Source of the DNA: Methanoculleus receptaculi
GTDB lineage: Archaea > Halobacteriota > Methanomicrobia > Methanomicrobiales > Methanoculleaceae
Length of the DNA stretch: 64,000 bases
Direction of reading: 5' to 3'
Assembly: GCF_033472595.1 (NCBI RefSeq)
Contig: NZ_CP137642.1
Span: 310,001-374,000 of the forward strand
Below are positions 44,243 to 52,658 of the stretch, in pieces. Numbering within the stretch: position 1 is the first letter of the stretch; each line of letters begins with the position of its first letter. The notes under the pieces were generated by a model. It saw only the letters and a list, made by a program, of their open reading frames with translations. It made no database searches and was not told the DNA's origin. The translations under genes and the position numbers were made by a program.

Positions 44243-44764
44243 ATGATGAGAGGGGTGCGATGTGAGATCTACACCGCGGTCTTCACCGTTGAGGATACCA
44301 GAGAGTTCTTAAACAACGTTCGGAAGGTCGCCGATGATTGTGGAACAAACATCATCCTCTTTGACGCTGGGCGTCTGGCGGGGCGCGAGCATGTGGAGGC
44401 GGCGCTCCTGCACGCCTGGCGGGCCTGGGAGAGCGGTGATGCGGTATCAAACTCGTTTGAGATGGAAACCCTCCTCTACGCCGCGGGGACACGACAGTGC
44501 CACCTGGCCGGGTCATATGGTGTCCACACCGGTGAGAACCACGCCTATGTTGCCATCTGCCCCCCGGCACCCGGTGCCAGGGAGAGGCTTGCCGATCTCG
44601 TGGAGTTTGTTGATACGGACCCGGAGGAGGGGATCGATCCCGCGAAACGCGAGCGTCTTGCGGAACTTTTCGGTATCACCCCCGAGGAGATAGGTGTGGT
44701 CGGCGAGGAGCGGTTCCGCGAACTGGTGCTCGAACGGGTGGCCCTCCTTGAGGTCTACCGCTGA
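44243..44764 (+). CDS. cgi121: KEOPS complex subunit Cgi121
   Basis: A 173-residue protein of the CGI121/TPRKB family, which is part of KEOPS and helps recruit tRNA for t6A37 synthesis. NIILFDAGRLAGREHVEAAL near residue 37, FEMETLLYAAGTRQCHLA near 75 and the C-terminal FRELVLERVALLEVYR are family-like. Hel308 is its upstream neighbour, as in other methanogens. Two ATGs (44243, 44246) are possible. It overlaps the end of moaB by 10 bases, tail to tail. Confidence 0.88.
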   Translation: MMRGVRCEIYTAVFTVEDTREFLNNVRKVADDCGTNIILFDAGRLAGREHVEAALLHAWRAWESGDAVSNSFEMETLLYAAGTRQCHLAGSYGVHTGENHAYVAICPPAPGARERLADLVEFVDTDPEEGIDPAKRERLAELFGITPEEIGVVGEERFRELVLERVALLEVYR

Positions 44765-45255
44765 GGTTTGCTCGAGGCGTGGCTGAGGATATGCCTGATC
44801 TCCGGGATGATGATCTCCCGCGCGGCAAGGGTCACGGCTCCGGTCGACCCCGGGATGCAGAAGACCGCGCGGCCCTCGATAACCCCGGCGATCGCACGTG
44901 AGAGTATAGCGGCCGTCCCCACCTCTTCGTAACTCTTCAGTCTGAAAAGTTCCCCAAAACCGTCGATCGTCTTCTCTAGCAGCGGCGCGATGGCTTCTAT
45001 CGTGACATCGTCCGGCGTGAGACCGGTACCCCCGGTAACGAGAACACAGTTTGCACGTGATAGCGCTCCGCTGACCTCCGCGCGGATCCTTTCCCGGTCG
45101 TCCGGGATCAGGGCATAGTGGGTCACCTCAATGCCTGCGCCGGTAAGGAGGTCGATGAGAACCTTCCCGCTGGTATCGGTCTCGGAGTTCCGGGTCGAGG
45201 AGACTGTTATAACCGCGGCGGTCACTGTGATTGGTTTATAGTGACTCTTGTCCAT
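44755..45255 (-). CDS. moaB: Molybdenum/tungsten cofactor protein MoaB
   Basis: A 166-residue MogA/MoaB-fold protein for adenylylation of molybdopterin. VITVSSTRNSETDTSGKVL near the start, VLVTGGTGLTPDDVTIEAI near residue 75 and FCIPGSTGAVTLAAREII near 125 are the conserved loops, the second containing the GGTG motif. ATG 45255 (MDKSHY) has AAAGGT nearby; an upstream ATG gives nine extra residues. It is on the far side of the replication origin and fits the tungsten enzyme at 52659. Confidence 0.9.
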   Translation of the reverse strand: MDKSHYKPITVTAAVITVSSTRNSETDTSGKVLIDLLTGAGIEVTHYALIPDDRERIRAEVSGALSRANCVLVTGGTGLTPDDVTIEAIAPLLEKTIDGFGELFRLKSYEEVGTAAILSRAIAGVIEGRAVFCIPGSTGAVTLAAREIIIPEIRHILSHASSKPQR

Positions 45256-45389
45256 GTGAGTACCTTTTTCGCGGGGCATTGATTTGACTTCTTCTTTTAA
45301 TCGATTATTGGGTTGATGGTTGAGAATACTTATCGAAAAAAAAAGAGTCCTGGTAAAAAAGAGCTCCGCCAGGGGCACCGTGAACCCCT

Positions 45390-45410
45390 ACCCCTTTATT
45401 TCGAGTGGAA
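45390..45410 (-). promoter_or_regulatory. ORB-like box A (inverted)
   Basis: ACCCCTTTATTTCGAGTGGA reads, on the minus strand, as TCCACTCGAAATAAAGGGGT, matching the ORB form with about four mismatches. It lies on the moaB side of the AT-rich block. Confidence 0.6.
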
Positions 45411-45422
45411 CCTGGAGAGAGT

Positions 45423-45471
45423 GGTGGCTAGGTGGTGATGGTGGCTAGGTGGTGATGGTGGCTAGGTGGTC
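45423..45471. repeat. 17-bp tandem repeat, nearly three copies
   Basis: The unit GGTGGCTAGGTGGTGAT occurs at 45423-45439 and 45440-45456, with a 14-base partial third copy ending by 45471. It lies between ORB-like box A and the AT-rich block of the putative origin. Confidence 0.85.
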
Positions 45472-45626
45472 AAGATCCTGTAGCCCGACACCGGACAGAG
45501 TTCAACGATCTGAAGAGTGAGACAAGTGAACAAAAAAGATACATTTTTATATTATCAATAAGAGAGTTACAGATGAATATTGTCATCAGTTCTACAGACG
45601 ATACAGCGGGTTGTATCGTCATCGCT

Positions 45627-45647
45627 CTCCACTGGAAATGAAAGGGT
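45627..45647 (+). promoter_or_regulatory. ORB-like box B
   Basis: CTCCACTGGAAATGAAAGGG + T matches the ORB form CTCCAGTGGAAATGAAGGGG + T at 19 of 21 positions. It lies on the cdc6 side of the AT-rich block. Confidence 0.75.
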
Positions 45648-45741
45648 GGGGTCCGGGGAAAACCTCCTTTTAAATGCTCGTTCACGAGATCAAGTTTCGC
45701 TCCCAGAAGCGGACAGTCAGCCTGAGATCCCGGGGTTTGGG

Positions 45742-45763
45742 TTTCCACTGGAAACAAAGGGGT
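45742..45763 (+). promoter_or_regulatory. ORB-like box C
   Basis: TTTCCACTGGAAACAAAGGG followed by GT is a close ORB match in the same direction as box B. It is about 75 bases before the cdc6 start and may also let Cdc6 act on its own promoter. Confidence 0.75.
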
Positions 45764-45836
45764 TATCTTCTAACAGGACGATCGTATTAAGAGTTCTCAG
45801 CACGAAAATTCTCATCCCTGCCAACCTCCCGGTGAA

Positions 45837-47123
45837 ATGATGCCTGACGATAAATCCAGCCCTATGGGATTATTCAAGAAATACCTGGCCAATAAACGGA
45901 TTTTCAAGAATAGAGAAGTTCTCAGGCATAATTATCGCCCCCAGATCCTTCCTCACCGGAAGCCCCAGATCGATGAACTGGCCTCAATACTTGCGCCGGC
46001 ACTAACAAACGAGACCCCTTCAAACATTCTTATCTACGGGAAGACGGGAACAGGGAAGACGGCGTCTGTACACTATGTGGGAGCAGAACTCGAGAATGCC
46101 AGTTCCCTCTCCGCGACAAAGTGCAGGGTCGTTCACCTGAACTGTGAGGTGATCGATACCCAGTACCGCGTTCTTGCCCAGATCGCAAACAGCCTGGATG
46201 ATCTTGATGCCCACCCGAGCGACAGCGCCAGGAATCTCATCCCTATGACCGGTTGGCCGACCGACCAGGTCTACGCCGAACTCAAGAAGCAACTGGAGAA
46301 CAGTGGGGGGGTCGTGGTAATCGTCCTGGACGAGATCGACAAACTTGTCAAGAAGAGCGGGGATGACACCCTCTATAACCTCACCCGGATCAACTCTGAC
46401 CTCCGACTTGCAAAGGTCAGCATCATCGGGATCTCAAACGACCTCCGTTTCACCGATTTTCTCGATCCGCGTGTCCTATCCTCCCTCTCTGAGGAGGAGA
46501 TCGTCTTTCCCCCATATAACGCCCCTCAACTCTGCGACATCCTCCAGCAGAGGGCGGATTTGGCTTTCATCGACGGGGTGCTTGACGGTGCGGTCATCCC
46601 TCTCTGCGCGGCGCTTGCTGCACAGGAGCACGGTGATGCCCGGCGAGCGCTTGACCTCCTCCGGGTCTCAGGCGAGCTTGCGGACCGCGAGAATGGAGAC
46701 CGCGTGACCGAGAAGCATGTCCGGATGGCCCAGGAGAAGATCGAGACCGATAGCATGGTCGAGTGCATCTCAACCCTACCCACACAGAGCAAGGTGGTCC
46801 TTTACGCTATGCTGATCCTCGAGAGGATGGGGAAACGGATCTTCACGAGCGGGGAGGTCACCGTGGTCTACCGTGAGATCGCCCGGATCATCGATCTCGA
46901 TGTCCTGACGCACCGCCGGATCACGGATCTCATATCCGAGCTCAATATGCTCGGCGTGATAAACACCCGGGTCGTCTCGCGGGGGCGTTACGGCAGGACG
47001 AAGGAGATGTGGTTTGATGCGGCAACGAGCAAGATCGAGGAGGTCGTTACGCGCGACCCCCGGCTTGATGATGAGAGGCTCAAACAACTCGATATCAATC
47101 GACTCAGAGTAATGTTAAGGTGA
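45837..47123 (+). CDS. cdc6: Orc1/Cdc6 replication initiator
   Basis: A 428-residue AAA+ initiator that binds ORB boxes and loads MCM. Walker A GKTGTGKT near residue 68, Walker B VIVLDEIDKL near 162, sensor 1 IIGISNDLRF near 198 and sensor 2 GDARRALDLLR near 280 are present. A C-terminal winged helix (TSGEVTVVYREIARIIDLDV) follows. The start is ATG 45837 or the adjacent ATG. It is next to the ORB cluster that it should recognise and is followed closely by an Lrp-type gene. Confidence 0.95.
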   Translation: MMPDDKSSPMGLFKKYLANKRIFKNREVLRHNYRPQILPHRKPQIDELASILAPALTNETPSNILIYGKTGTGKTASVHYVGAELENASSLSATKCRVVHLNCEVIDTQYRVLAQIANSLDDLDAHPSDSARNLIPMTGWPTDQVYAELKKQLENSGGVVVIVLDEIDKLVKKSGDDTLYNLTRINSDLRLAKVSIIGISNDLRFTDFLDPRVLSSLSEEEIVFPPYNAPQLCDILQQRADLAFIDGVLDGAVIPLCAALAAQEHGDARRALDLLRVSGELADRENGDRVTEKHVRMAQEKIETDSMVECISTLPTQSKVVLYAMLILERMGKRIFTSGEVTVVYREIARIIDLDVLTHRRITDLISELNMLGVINTRVVSRGRYGRTKEMWFDAATSKIEEVVTRDPRLDDERLKQLDINRLRVMLR

Positions 47124-47128
47124 AACTC

Positions 47129-47620
47129 ATGGACGAGAAGGATCGTATCCTCCTCCATCTGCTGGAGGAGAACTGCCGCACTCCGATAACCGAACTTGCG
47201 GTGCTGGCTGAGATGAGCGAGCAGGATGTAAAGGACAGGATCACCTGGCTGGAATCTACAGGTGTCATACGTCGTTATGGGGCGGTCATCGACTGGGAAC
47301 GGGCAGGCGACGGCAACGTAACCTCGGTGATCGATCTGAAGGTCTCACCCGAGCGCGACTTCGGTTATGACAGGATTGCCGAGCGGATCGCGCGGTTCCC
47401 TCAGGTCCGTTCGCTTCGACTGATGACCGGTGTATACGACCTCCAGCTCCTGGTAACAGGATCGAGCATGCATGAGATCGCCAGGTTCGTGGCCGAGGAG
47501 ATCGCCCCCATGGATCGGATCCGGGAGACGGCGACACACATCACGATGAAGACCTACAAGGAGAACGGCACCACCTTCGCCGAGCGCGAAGGGGTCGAAC
47601 GCCTCCCATACTCCTTCTGA
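47129..47620 (+). CDS. Lrp/AsnC-family transcriptional regulator
   Basis: A 163-residue regulator. The N-terminal helix-turn-helix (RILLHLLEENCRTPITELAV, then MSEQDVKDRITWLESTGVI) is followed by an Lrp-type ligand/oligomer domain: GAVIDWERAG, IDLKVSPERDFGYD and FPQVRSLRLMTGVYDLQLLV. ATG 47129 follows AAGGTGA, which contains the cdc6 stop. The next gene is an aminotransferase that starts two bases after its stop; regulation of amino acid metabolism by this Lrp is likely but inferred. Confidence 0.88.
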   Translation: MDEKDRILLHLLEENCRTPITELAVLAEMSEQDVKDRITWLESTGVIRRYGAVIDWERAGDGNVTSVIDLKVSPERDFGYDRIAERIARFPQVRSLRLMTGVYDLQLLVTGSSMHEIARFVAEEIAPMDRIRETATHITMKTYKENGTTFAEREGVERLPYSF

Positions 47621-47621
47621 G

Positions 47622-48791
47622 GTGAGGCCGTTGCGGAGTTTTGTCTCGGAACGGGCCAGCGCCATACCGCCGTCGGGCATACGGAAGTTCTTTGATATAG
47701 CCCAGACGATGGAGGACGTCATATCACTTGGCGTCGGCGAACCGGACTTTGTGACACCCTGGTGTGTCTGCGAGGCTGCCATATACTCTATCGAGCAGGG
47801 GTCGACCGCCTATACCTCGAACAAGGGGACGCCCCAGCTCAGGGGTGCCATAAGCCATTACCTTGATGCCAGATTCGGTACCACCTACGATCCGGAGGAA
47901 GAGATCATCGTGACCTGCGGCGTCTCGGAGGCGGCCGATGTTGCAATTCGGGCTGTCGTTGATCCCGGCGACGAGGTGCTTGTCGCCGAACCCTGTTACG
48001 TCTCCTATATCCCCTGTGTCACACTTGCCGGCGGGACGCCGGTGCCTGTTCCGTGCCGGGCAGAGGATGAGTTCCGGATGGCGGCCGATGCGCTTGCAGA
48101 GAAGATCACGCCACGGACGAAGATCCTGATCGCAAACTTCCCTAACAACCCGACCGGTGGGGTGATGGGGGAATCGGACTGGCGGGCCATCGCCGATCTC
48201 CTGGTTGACCATGACCTGCTCCTGATCAGCGACGAGGTCTACGCCGAGTTAACCTATGAAGGCGACCACTTCTCACCTGCGAGGATCCCGGAGATCCGCG
48301 ACCGGACGATCACCCTAAATGGGTTCTCAAAGGCTTTTGCCATGACCGGGTGGAGGATCGGCTACCTCTGCGCCCCGCAGGAGATCACAGCGGCGGCGTT
48401 GAAGATCCACCAGTACGTCGCGCTCTGTGCTCCTGTCATGGGGCAGGTCGCGGCCTACGAGGCGCTCCGGATCGGGAATGAAGAGAAGGACGCAATGGTC
48501 CGGGAGTATCGTCTCAGGCGCAACCTCTTTGTTGACGGGCTGAACAAACTCGGTCTCCCCTGCCACCTCCCTAAGGGTGCATTCTATGCTTTCCCCTCGG
48601 TGGAGAGCACTGGTATGAGCGATACGGAGTTTGCAGAGGCGCTTCTGCGTGAGCAGCATGTGGCGGTCGTCCCCGGAAGCGTTCTCGGCGCCTCCGGTGC
48701 CGGGCATGTGCGGTGCGCCTATGCGGTCTCCCGCGACGACCTCAAGGAGGCCCTTTCCCGGATGGGGGCCTTCATTGAATCACATAAGTGA
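47622..48791 (+). CDS. Class I/II PLP-dependent aminotransferase
   Basis: A 389-residue fold-type I aminotransferase. VISLGVGEPDFVTP near residue 32, ANFPNNPTGGVM near 170, and the PLP-lysine motif LNGFSKAFAMTGWRIGYL near 230 (Lys in SKAF) are evident, with the end RCAYAVSRDDLKEAL. It transfers amino groups between an amino acid (aspartate or aromatic type) and 2-oxoacids; the donor cannot be resolved. GTG 47622 directly follows the Lrp gene, so they are coupled. Confidence 0.88.
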   Translation: MRPLRSFVSERASAIPPSGIRKFFDIAQTMEDVISLGVGEPDFVTPWCVCEAAIYSIEQGSTAYTSNKGTPQLRGAISHYLDARFGTTYDPEEEIIVTCGVSEAADVAIRAVVDPGDEVLVAEPCYVSYIPCVTLAGGTPVPVPCRAEDEFRMAADALAEKITPRTKILIANFPNNPTGGVMGESDWRAIADLLVDHDLLLISDEVYAELTYEGDHFSPARIPEIRDRTITLNGFSKAFAMTGWRIGYLCAPQEITAAALKIHQYVALCAPVMGQVAAYEALRIGNEEKDAMVREYRLRRNLFVDGLNKLGLPCHLPKGAFYAFPSVESTGMSDTEFAEALLREQHVAVVPGSVLGASGAGHVRCAYAVSRDDLKEALSRMGAFIESHK

Positions 48792-49047
48792 ACTACCCCG
48801 CGCCTCTCGGGCGGGGGGGCTTCCCGGCTATCATGGCCGACACTTGCACCACAGAGATGTGATGTAGAGGTCTTGGCTCCACAGGCTCAAAGGGCGGCTC
48901 CGCTTTCATCCCCGCTGCTCCTCTCGGCCGGGACTTCCCGCTCCGCCCCCTTCACCCCCCGCAAGTTAAAATCGAAACTTTTTTAGGAGAGATCCCTGAA
49001 TCTGCAACTCACAATATGCTGTCCGACGTGGGAATGACGCCTGCGGA

Positions 49048-49068
49048 ACCCCTTTGTTTCCACTGGAG
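49048..49068 (-). promoter_or_regulatory. ORB-like box D (inverted)
   Basis: ACCCCTTTGTTTCCACTGGA + G is, on the minus strand, CTCCAGTGGAAACAAAGGGG + T, a full ORB match. It lies 3.3 kb past box C and points back toward cdc6. Confidence 0.75.
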
Positions 49069-49266
49069 ATGTGAATTTATTCCTGGATCACGGTGGGTGT
49101 GGTTCGCGCTGTTGTCTTACCCGAAGTATGCCTTCAGGTTGGAGGACGGCGGGTAGAACTCCGATCTTTTATCTGTCTACCAGGCGGGTGATCTTGCTGT
49201 AATTCAGTCTCCTCTTCGGAGCTGGAGATCCCTGTATGCGCTCGGCGCCAGGCGCAGGGAGGAGAT

Positions 49267-49284
49267 CTCCAGTGGAAACGGAAG
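49267..49284 (+). promoter_or_regulatory. ORB-like box E (partial)
   Basis: CTCCAGTGGAAACGGAAG keeps the first 14 positions of the ORB form but lacks the G-run, so it resembles a mini-ORB. Confidence 0.45.
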
Positions 49285-49325
49285 CGTCATGGCGGCGCAG
49301 GCCTCCTGCGGTGGGAGGAAAAAAG

Positions 49326-49901
49326 TTATCGTTTGATCCCCTTTCCGACAGAGAAGGCTTTTCCAAGCGTTTTCCCATGCCCATAGTACTCCTGCCGCAG
49401 GGAGTCATAGGCAATGGGTCGGATCTTCTCGAGATCGGGTCTGCCATCCTCCCCAACGACACCCTCCTCCATTTTCACGTCCAGGATCTCGCCGATGAAC
49501 TGGGTGTGCACGCCGATCTCGACCGTCTGGAGAAGGCGGCATTCGAGGACGACGGGGAACTCCCCCACGTAGGGGGCGTTCACCAGGTCGCCTTTAACCG
49601 GTGTGAGGCCTGTAGCGGCAAACTTGTCCTCGTCCCGGCCGGAGACGATACCGAAATAGTCGGTCTCCCTGATGTAGTTGACGGATGGGATACTGATCGT
49701 GAACTCGCGCTGCTTGACCAGGTTTTCGTAGGTCTGCCTGGCCTTCTGCACCGAGACCGCCACCGCTGGCGGACGCGATGAGCAGATCCCGCCCCACGCC
49801 GCGACCATGGCGTTTGGTCGGCCGCTGGCATCGTAGGTTCCGATCACCAGTACCGGATGAGGATAGAGGACAGTACGTGGGCCGAGTGATTGTTTCTTCA
49901 T
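49326..49901 (-). CDS. Flavin reductase-like (flavoredoxin) protein
   Basis: A 191-residue FMN-binding split-barrel protein. VLVIGTYDASGRPNAMVAAW near residue 15 and PPAVAVSVQKARQTYEN near 40 are typical, as are EFTISIP and TDYFGIVSGRDEDKF. Such proteins reduce flavin or pass electrons to iron proteins. The start is ATG 49901 (MKKQSLG); the longer frame to 49988 has no fold support. It converges with the aminotransferase across a noncoding stretch. Confidence 0.85.
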   Translation of the reverse strand: MKKQSLGPRTVLYPHPVLVIGTYDASGRPNAMVAAWGGICSSRPPAVAVSVQKARQTYENLVKQREFTISIPSVNYIRETDYFGIVSGRDEDKFAATGLTPVKGDLVNAPYVGEFPVVLECRLLQTVEIGVHTQFIGEILDVKMEEGVVGEDGRPDLEKIRPIAYDSLRQEYYGHGKTLGKAFSVGKGIKR

Positions 49902-49980
49902 GGGAATACGGTTCGTCTCCCGACCTGGATAAACCTTTTCGAACCCGGCGAGGCGTGTCCTGCTGGTGAACTGTCTCATC

Positions 49981-50908
49981 TCACGCACTACCCACCGCTC
50001 CTTTATTCTGTTGCTGCACCGAGCGGAAGAGGAAAAACCCTACGATTATAAACGTTGCTATAGGCGAGAGCCAGGCGGGGATACGGAACCCGAAACTGTC
50101 CGCGAGCATGATCGTCCCCAGCACCAGGATGGAATACATCGCCCCGTTTTTGAGGTAACAGAATTTCCTGATCTGGTCGACGCCCCAGACGGTAGGTTCC
50201 CTTACTACGAATGCCCCGACACCGTTTCCTATCAGGATAAGAGGGATAGAAAGGGTGAAAGCAAACGCCCTGATGACTCCATCGATTGAGAACGTTGCAT
50301 CAAGTACCTCGAGGTAGGCAAGTTTAGAAACATCAGACATACCTGACCCCATCATACGGGCCTCCTGCACCTCGGCGTTCTTTCGGAAACCGTGGACGGT
50401 GAAGAAAGACGGTGGAACCGAGCACGGCTGCGAAACCCATCATGGTGTTGATCTGGAGGGCAAACCAGACTATAACAGAAAGCAGGATCGAGGCGATGGC
50501 ATAGAACCAGACGGCCTGCCTGGAGAAGAAACGCTCGCTCCCGAGGTAGCAGTTCTTCTCCTCCGCAAAAAGCCAGTGAAAGAAGAGGAGAATAAGGAAC
50601 ATCCCACCAAATATAGGGAGGATCGGGGCGGACTCTTCGACCGCGGACACTACGGCAGGATCGCTTGAGAAGGTTGCGAGCAGCGCTTCAATGGGCCCAA
50701 GCGAGGGTGTCGTCATCCAGACGATCAACCACGGCAACAACCCGCGGACAACAAAGACAGCAATGATCAGACCCCAGACAAGAAACCACCTGCGGGCTCT
50801 TTGGCTCATCGTTGCGAGGACGTCGGCGTTCAGTGGATCCCCGGTGCCTTTCAGTTGATGGGCGGTGCGGCGACTCAAAAGATGGAGCCGCGAGAGGCTG
50901 GCCGCCAT
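49981..50908 (-). pseudogene. DUF475/TerC-like membrane protein, frameshifted
   Basis: The first frame (50908-50333) encodes NADVLATMSQRARRWFLVWG, then several membrane helices to MGFAAVLGSTVF. The family sequence then continues in another frame as TVHGFRKNAEVQEARMMGSG and LAYLEVLDATFSIDGVIRAF (50370-49981). The break is at about 50393-50400, in GTCTTTCTTCACC: one base too many would explain it. The expected N-terminal helix before NADVL is also poor. TerC-like proteins are linked to metal or tellurite resistance and membrane metal handling. Broken here, unless frameshifting restores it. Confidence 0.75.
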
Positions 50909-50950
50909 CTCGCTTGAAGATCATTTTCCTGTATCCCCGCAGCAAGCCAC

Positions 50951-51406
50951 CTACTCTTCAGCAAAGGCTATGGCCTCACCGACCTGTTTTATCGACCTGC
51001 GAATAGCCATGACCATCTCATCCCAGGTCGAGCCTGCTTCGATCTCAACCTCACGGTCAAGCGCATACACCCGGAATAGGTAGGCCTCAGGTTTACCGGC
51101 GTCTGGCGCGGGCCCCCGGTAACCGAGGGTGCCGAAATCGTTCTCGCCCTGAACGGCATGAAGCGGTGAGTCCACCTCACCGCCGGGAGGGAACCCTTCC
51201 GGGATCTGGGGGACCGCAGGGAGGTTCCAGATGACCCATGCCACCCGTGAGGCCCCCTCCTCCGGGCATGCCATCACCATGATCGCAAGCGACCTGATCT
51301 CCGGGAGAAGCCCCTCAACCCGGATCGGCGGTGAACGGTTTGCCCCTCTGCTGGTGTATTCCTCGGGAAAAACCTCAAAATCCAGTTTCACAATTAGTTT
51401 CTCCAT
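50951..51406 (-). CDS. PEBP (YbhB/YbcL) family protein
   Basis: A 151-residue phosphatidylethanolamine-binding-protein-like domain. FEVFPEEYTSRGANRSPPIR near the start, VAWVIWNLPAVPQIPEGFPP near residue 60, and YRGPAPDAGKPEAYLFRVYA near 105 are the conserved PEBP segments. ATG 51406 was chosen. Family members are small cytosolic proteins of uncertain function in prokaryotes, possibly ligand-binding. Confidence 0.88.
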   Translation of the reverse strand: MEKLIVKLDFEVFPEEYTSRGANRSPPIRVEGLLPEIRSLAIMVMACPEEGASRVAWVIWNLPAVPQIPEGFPPGGEVDSPLHAVQGENDFGTLGYRGPAPDAGKPEAYLFRVYALDREVEIEAGSTWDEMVMAIRRSIKQVGEAIAFAEE

Positions 51407-51775
51407 AATGCTCGGCTCCGTTGATACTCTTTCTGGAAGCAGGAGATAAAAAGGTTCGTAACACTTCATCTTGAGCAGTGGCAGTGGTCTCGCTGAATCC
51501 TAGGACGTGCCCGCGCATAGCGTTGATGGTGTCCTGCTTCAGAGCGCCTGCAGGCAGATTCGAGCAATCCCGTCAAGCCCGTTATCGTGGACCTTGAAGA
51601 GGTAGCGATGAATCTCGCCACGCAGCAGGCAGGGGCCACGCGCAGGCCGATGGCCTCATAATCGTTTGAGAACCTCATGTCTTCTGGAGCGGTGGGGGCG
51701 ATACCAATAACTTCCGGGAGATCGATGATCAACCGGAAGATGACGAAAAATGGTGAGGTACCGGGGGATACGGCC
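51407..51775. other. Intergenic region
   Basis: About 370 bases without a supported gene. Open frames on both strands end or shift at random and carry no motif. The RNase HI frame extends back into it to 51677, but the fold does not need those codons. Confidence 0.4.
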
Positions 51776-52207
51776 ATGACCCCCGGTGCGGATGCGCTGA
51801 TAGTCTACACCGACGGCGCTTCCAGGGGGAACCCTGGAGATGCCGCGTGGGCTTACGTGGTCGTGCGTGACGGTTCCGTCGTGGCCTGGCGTTCGGGCTA
51901 CCTGGGTAAGACGACCAACAACGTTGCCGAGTACCATGCCATCATCAACGCTCTTCGCGCCGCCCGGGAGTTCACCACCGGCAGCGTCGTGGTAAGGTCG
52001 GACTCGGAACTTGTCGTTCGCCAGGTCACCGGCCGCTACCGCATCAGAAAGGAGCACCTTGCCGGTCTTGCCGAGGAGGTGTGGCGGCTGATGCGGGATT
52101 TCACCGAGGTCCAGTTCGAGAACGTCCCGCGTGAACACCCCTGTATCCAGGTGGTGGACCGTCTCTGCAACGAGACTCTCGATGCAAGGCCGCAGGTAAA
52201 GGAGTGA
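51776..52207 (+). CDS. rnhA: Ribonuclease HI
   Basis: A 143-residue RNase H fold. VYTDGASRGNPGDAAWAYVV carries the first catalytic Asp near residue 12, NNVAEYHAIINALRAA near 48 the Glu, VVRSDSELVVRQVTGRY near 73 the second Asp. The late Asp lies in CIQVVDRLCNE. It degrades RNA in RNA/DNA hybrids. The type resembles the short archaeal/bacterial RNase HI without the basic handle. ATG 51776 is used; ATG 51737 is an alternative. TrmO follows after seven bases. Confidence 0.9.
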   Translation: MTPGADALIVYTDGASRGNPGDAAWAYVVVRDGSVVAWRSGYLGKTTNNVAEYHAIINALRAAREFTTGSVVVRSDSELVVRQVTGRYRIRKEHLAGLAEEVWRLMRDFTEVQFENVPREHPCIQVVDRLCNETLDARPQVKE

Positions 52208-52214
52208 GCGCGGC

Positions 52215-52652
52215 ATGGAAAGGATGGAGTGCATCCCGATAGGGATAGTCCGCTCTCCCTACACAGAGCCAGGTGACGCCCCCCGGCAGGGACGGCTGGT
52301 GGATGTCGTCGCGGAGATCCACGTCCATGACGCCTACGTCCCGGGGCTCGAAGGCGTGGAGCGGAGCAGCCACCTCATAATCCTCTACTGGCTCGACCGG
52401 GCGGAGCGTGGGCAACTCTACGCAAGGCCCCCGGGAGAGTCCCGGGAGAGGGGGGTCTTTTCCACCCGCTCGCCTGCCCGGCCGAACCCTATCGGCCTCG
52501 GGATCGTCGACCTCGTCCGCCGGGAGGGCAACGTCCTCCTGGTCAGGGGGCTCGACGCCCTGGATGGGACACCGGTGCTCGACATCAAACCCTACTCCCC
52601 CGAGATCGACTGTGTCCCGGAGGCAACGGGCGGGTGGCGCATCAAAAAATAG
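52215..52652 (+). CDS. trmO: tRNA (m6t6A37) methyltransferase TrmO-like
   Basis: A 145-residue UPF0066/TsaA protein. IPIGIVRSPYTEPGDAPRQG, then VEGL-like SSHLIILYWLDRAERGQL, then FSTRSPARPNPIGLGIVDLV near residue 80 and DIKPYSPEIDCVPEA near the end are the defining blocks. TrmO-type enzymes methylate t6A37 in tRNA with SAM. Cgi121 of KEOPS, at 44243, makes part of the t6A substrate. ATG 52215. Confidence 0.88.
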   Translation: MERMECIPIGIVRSPYTEPGDAPRQGRLVDVVAEIHVHDAYVPGLEGVERSSHLIILYWLDRAERGQLYARPPGESRERGVFSTRSPARPNPIGLGIVDLVRREGNVLLVRGLDALDGTPVLDIKPYSPEIDCVPEATGGWRIKK

Positions 52653-52658
52653 GCCCGG

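Larger units (their letters stand above)
45256..45836. other. Probable replication origin (oriC) beside cdc6
   Basis: This 580-base noncoding region lies upstream of orc1/cdc6. It has an inverted ORB-like box at 45390-45410 and direct-oriented boxes at 45627-45647 and 45742-45763. Between the first and second lies an AT-rich block (45528-45570, with long A and T runs), a good candidate for duplex unwinding. A 17-bp tandem repeat is at 45423-45471. The plan, opposing ORBs around an AT-rich core next to cdc6, is the standard archaeal origin layout. Origin activity is inferred. Confidence 0.75.
48792..49325. other. Noncoding region with two ORB-like boxes
   Basis: About 530 bases between an aminotransferase and a converging flavin reductase. 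It contains ORB-like sequences at 49048-49068 and 49267-49284, and a T-rich patch (48972-48985). No gene frame has motifs. It looks like a flank of the origin region. Confidence 0.5.

Noticed and set aside
45423-45471. CRISPR-like array
   Set aside because: The units are contiguous with no spacers and only 17 bases long.
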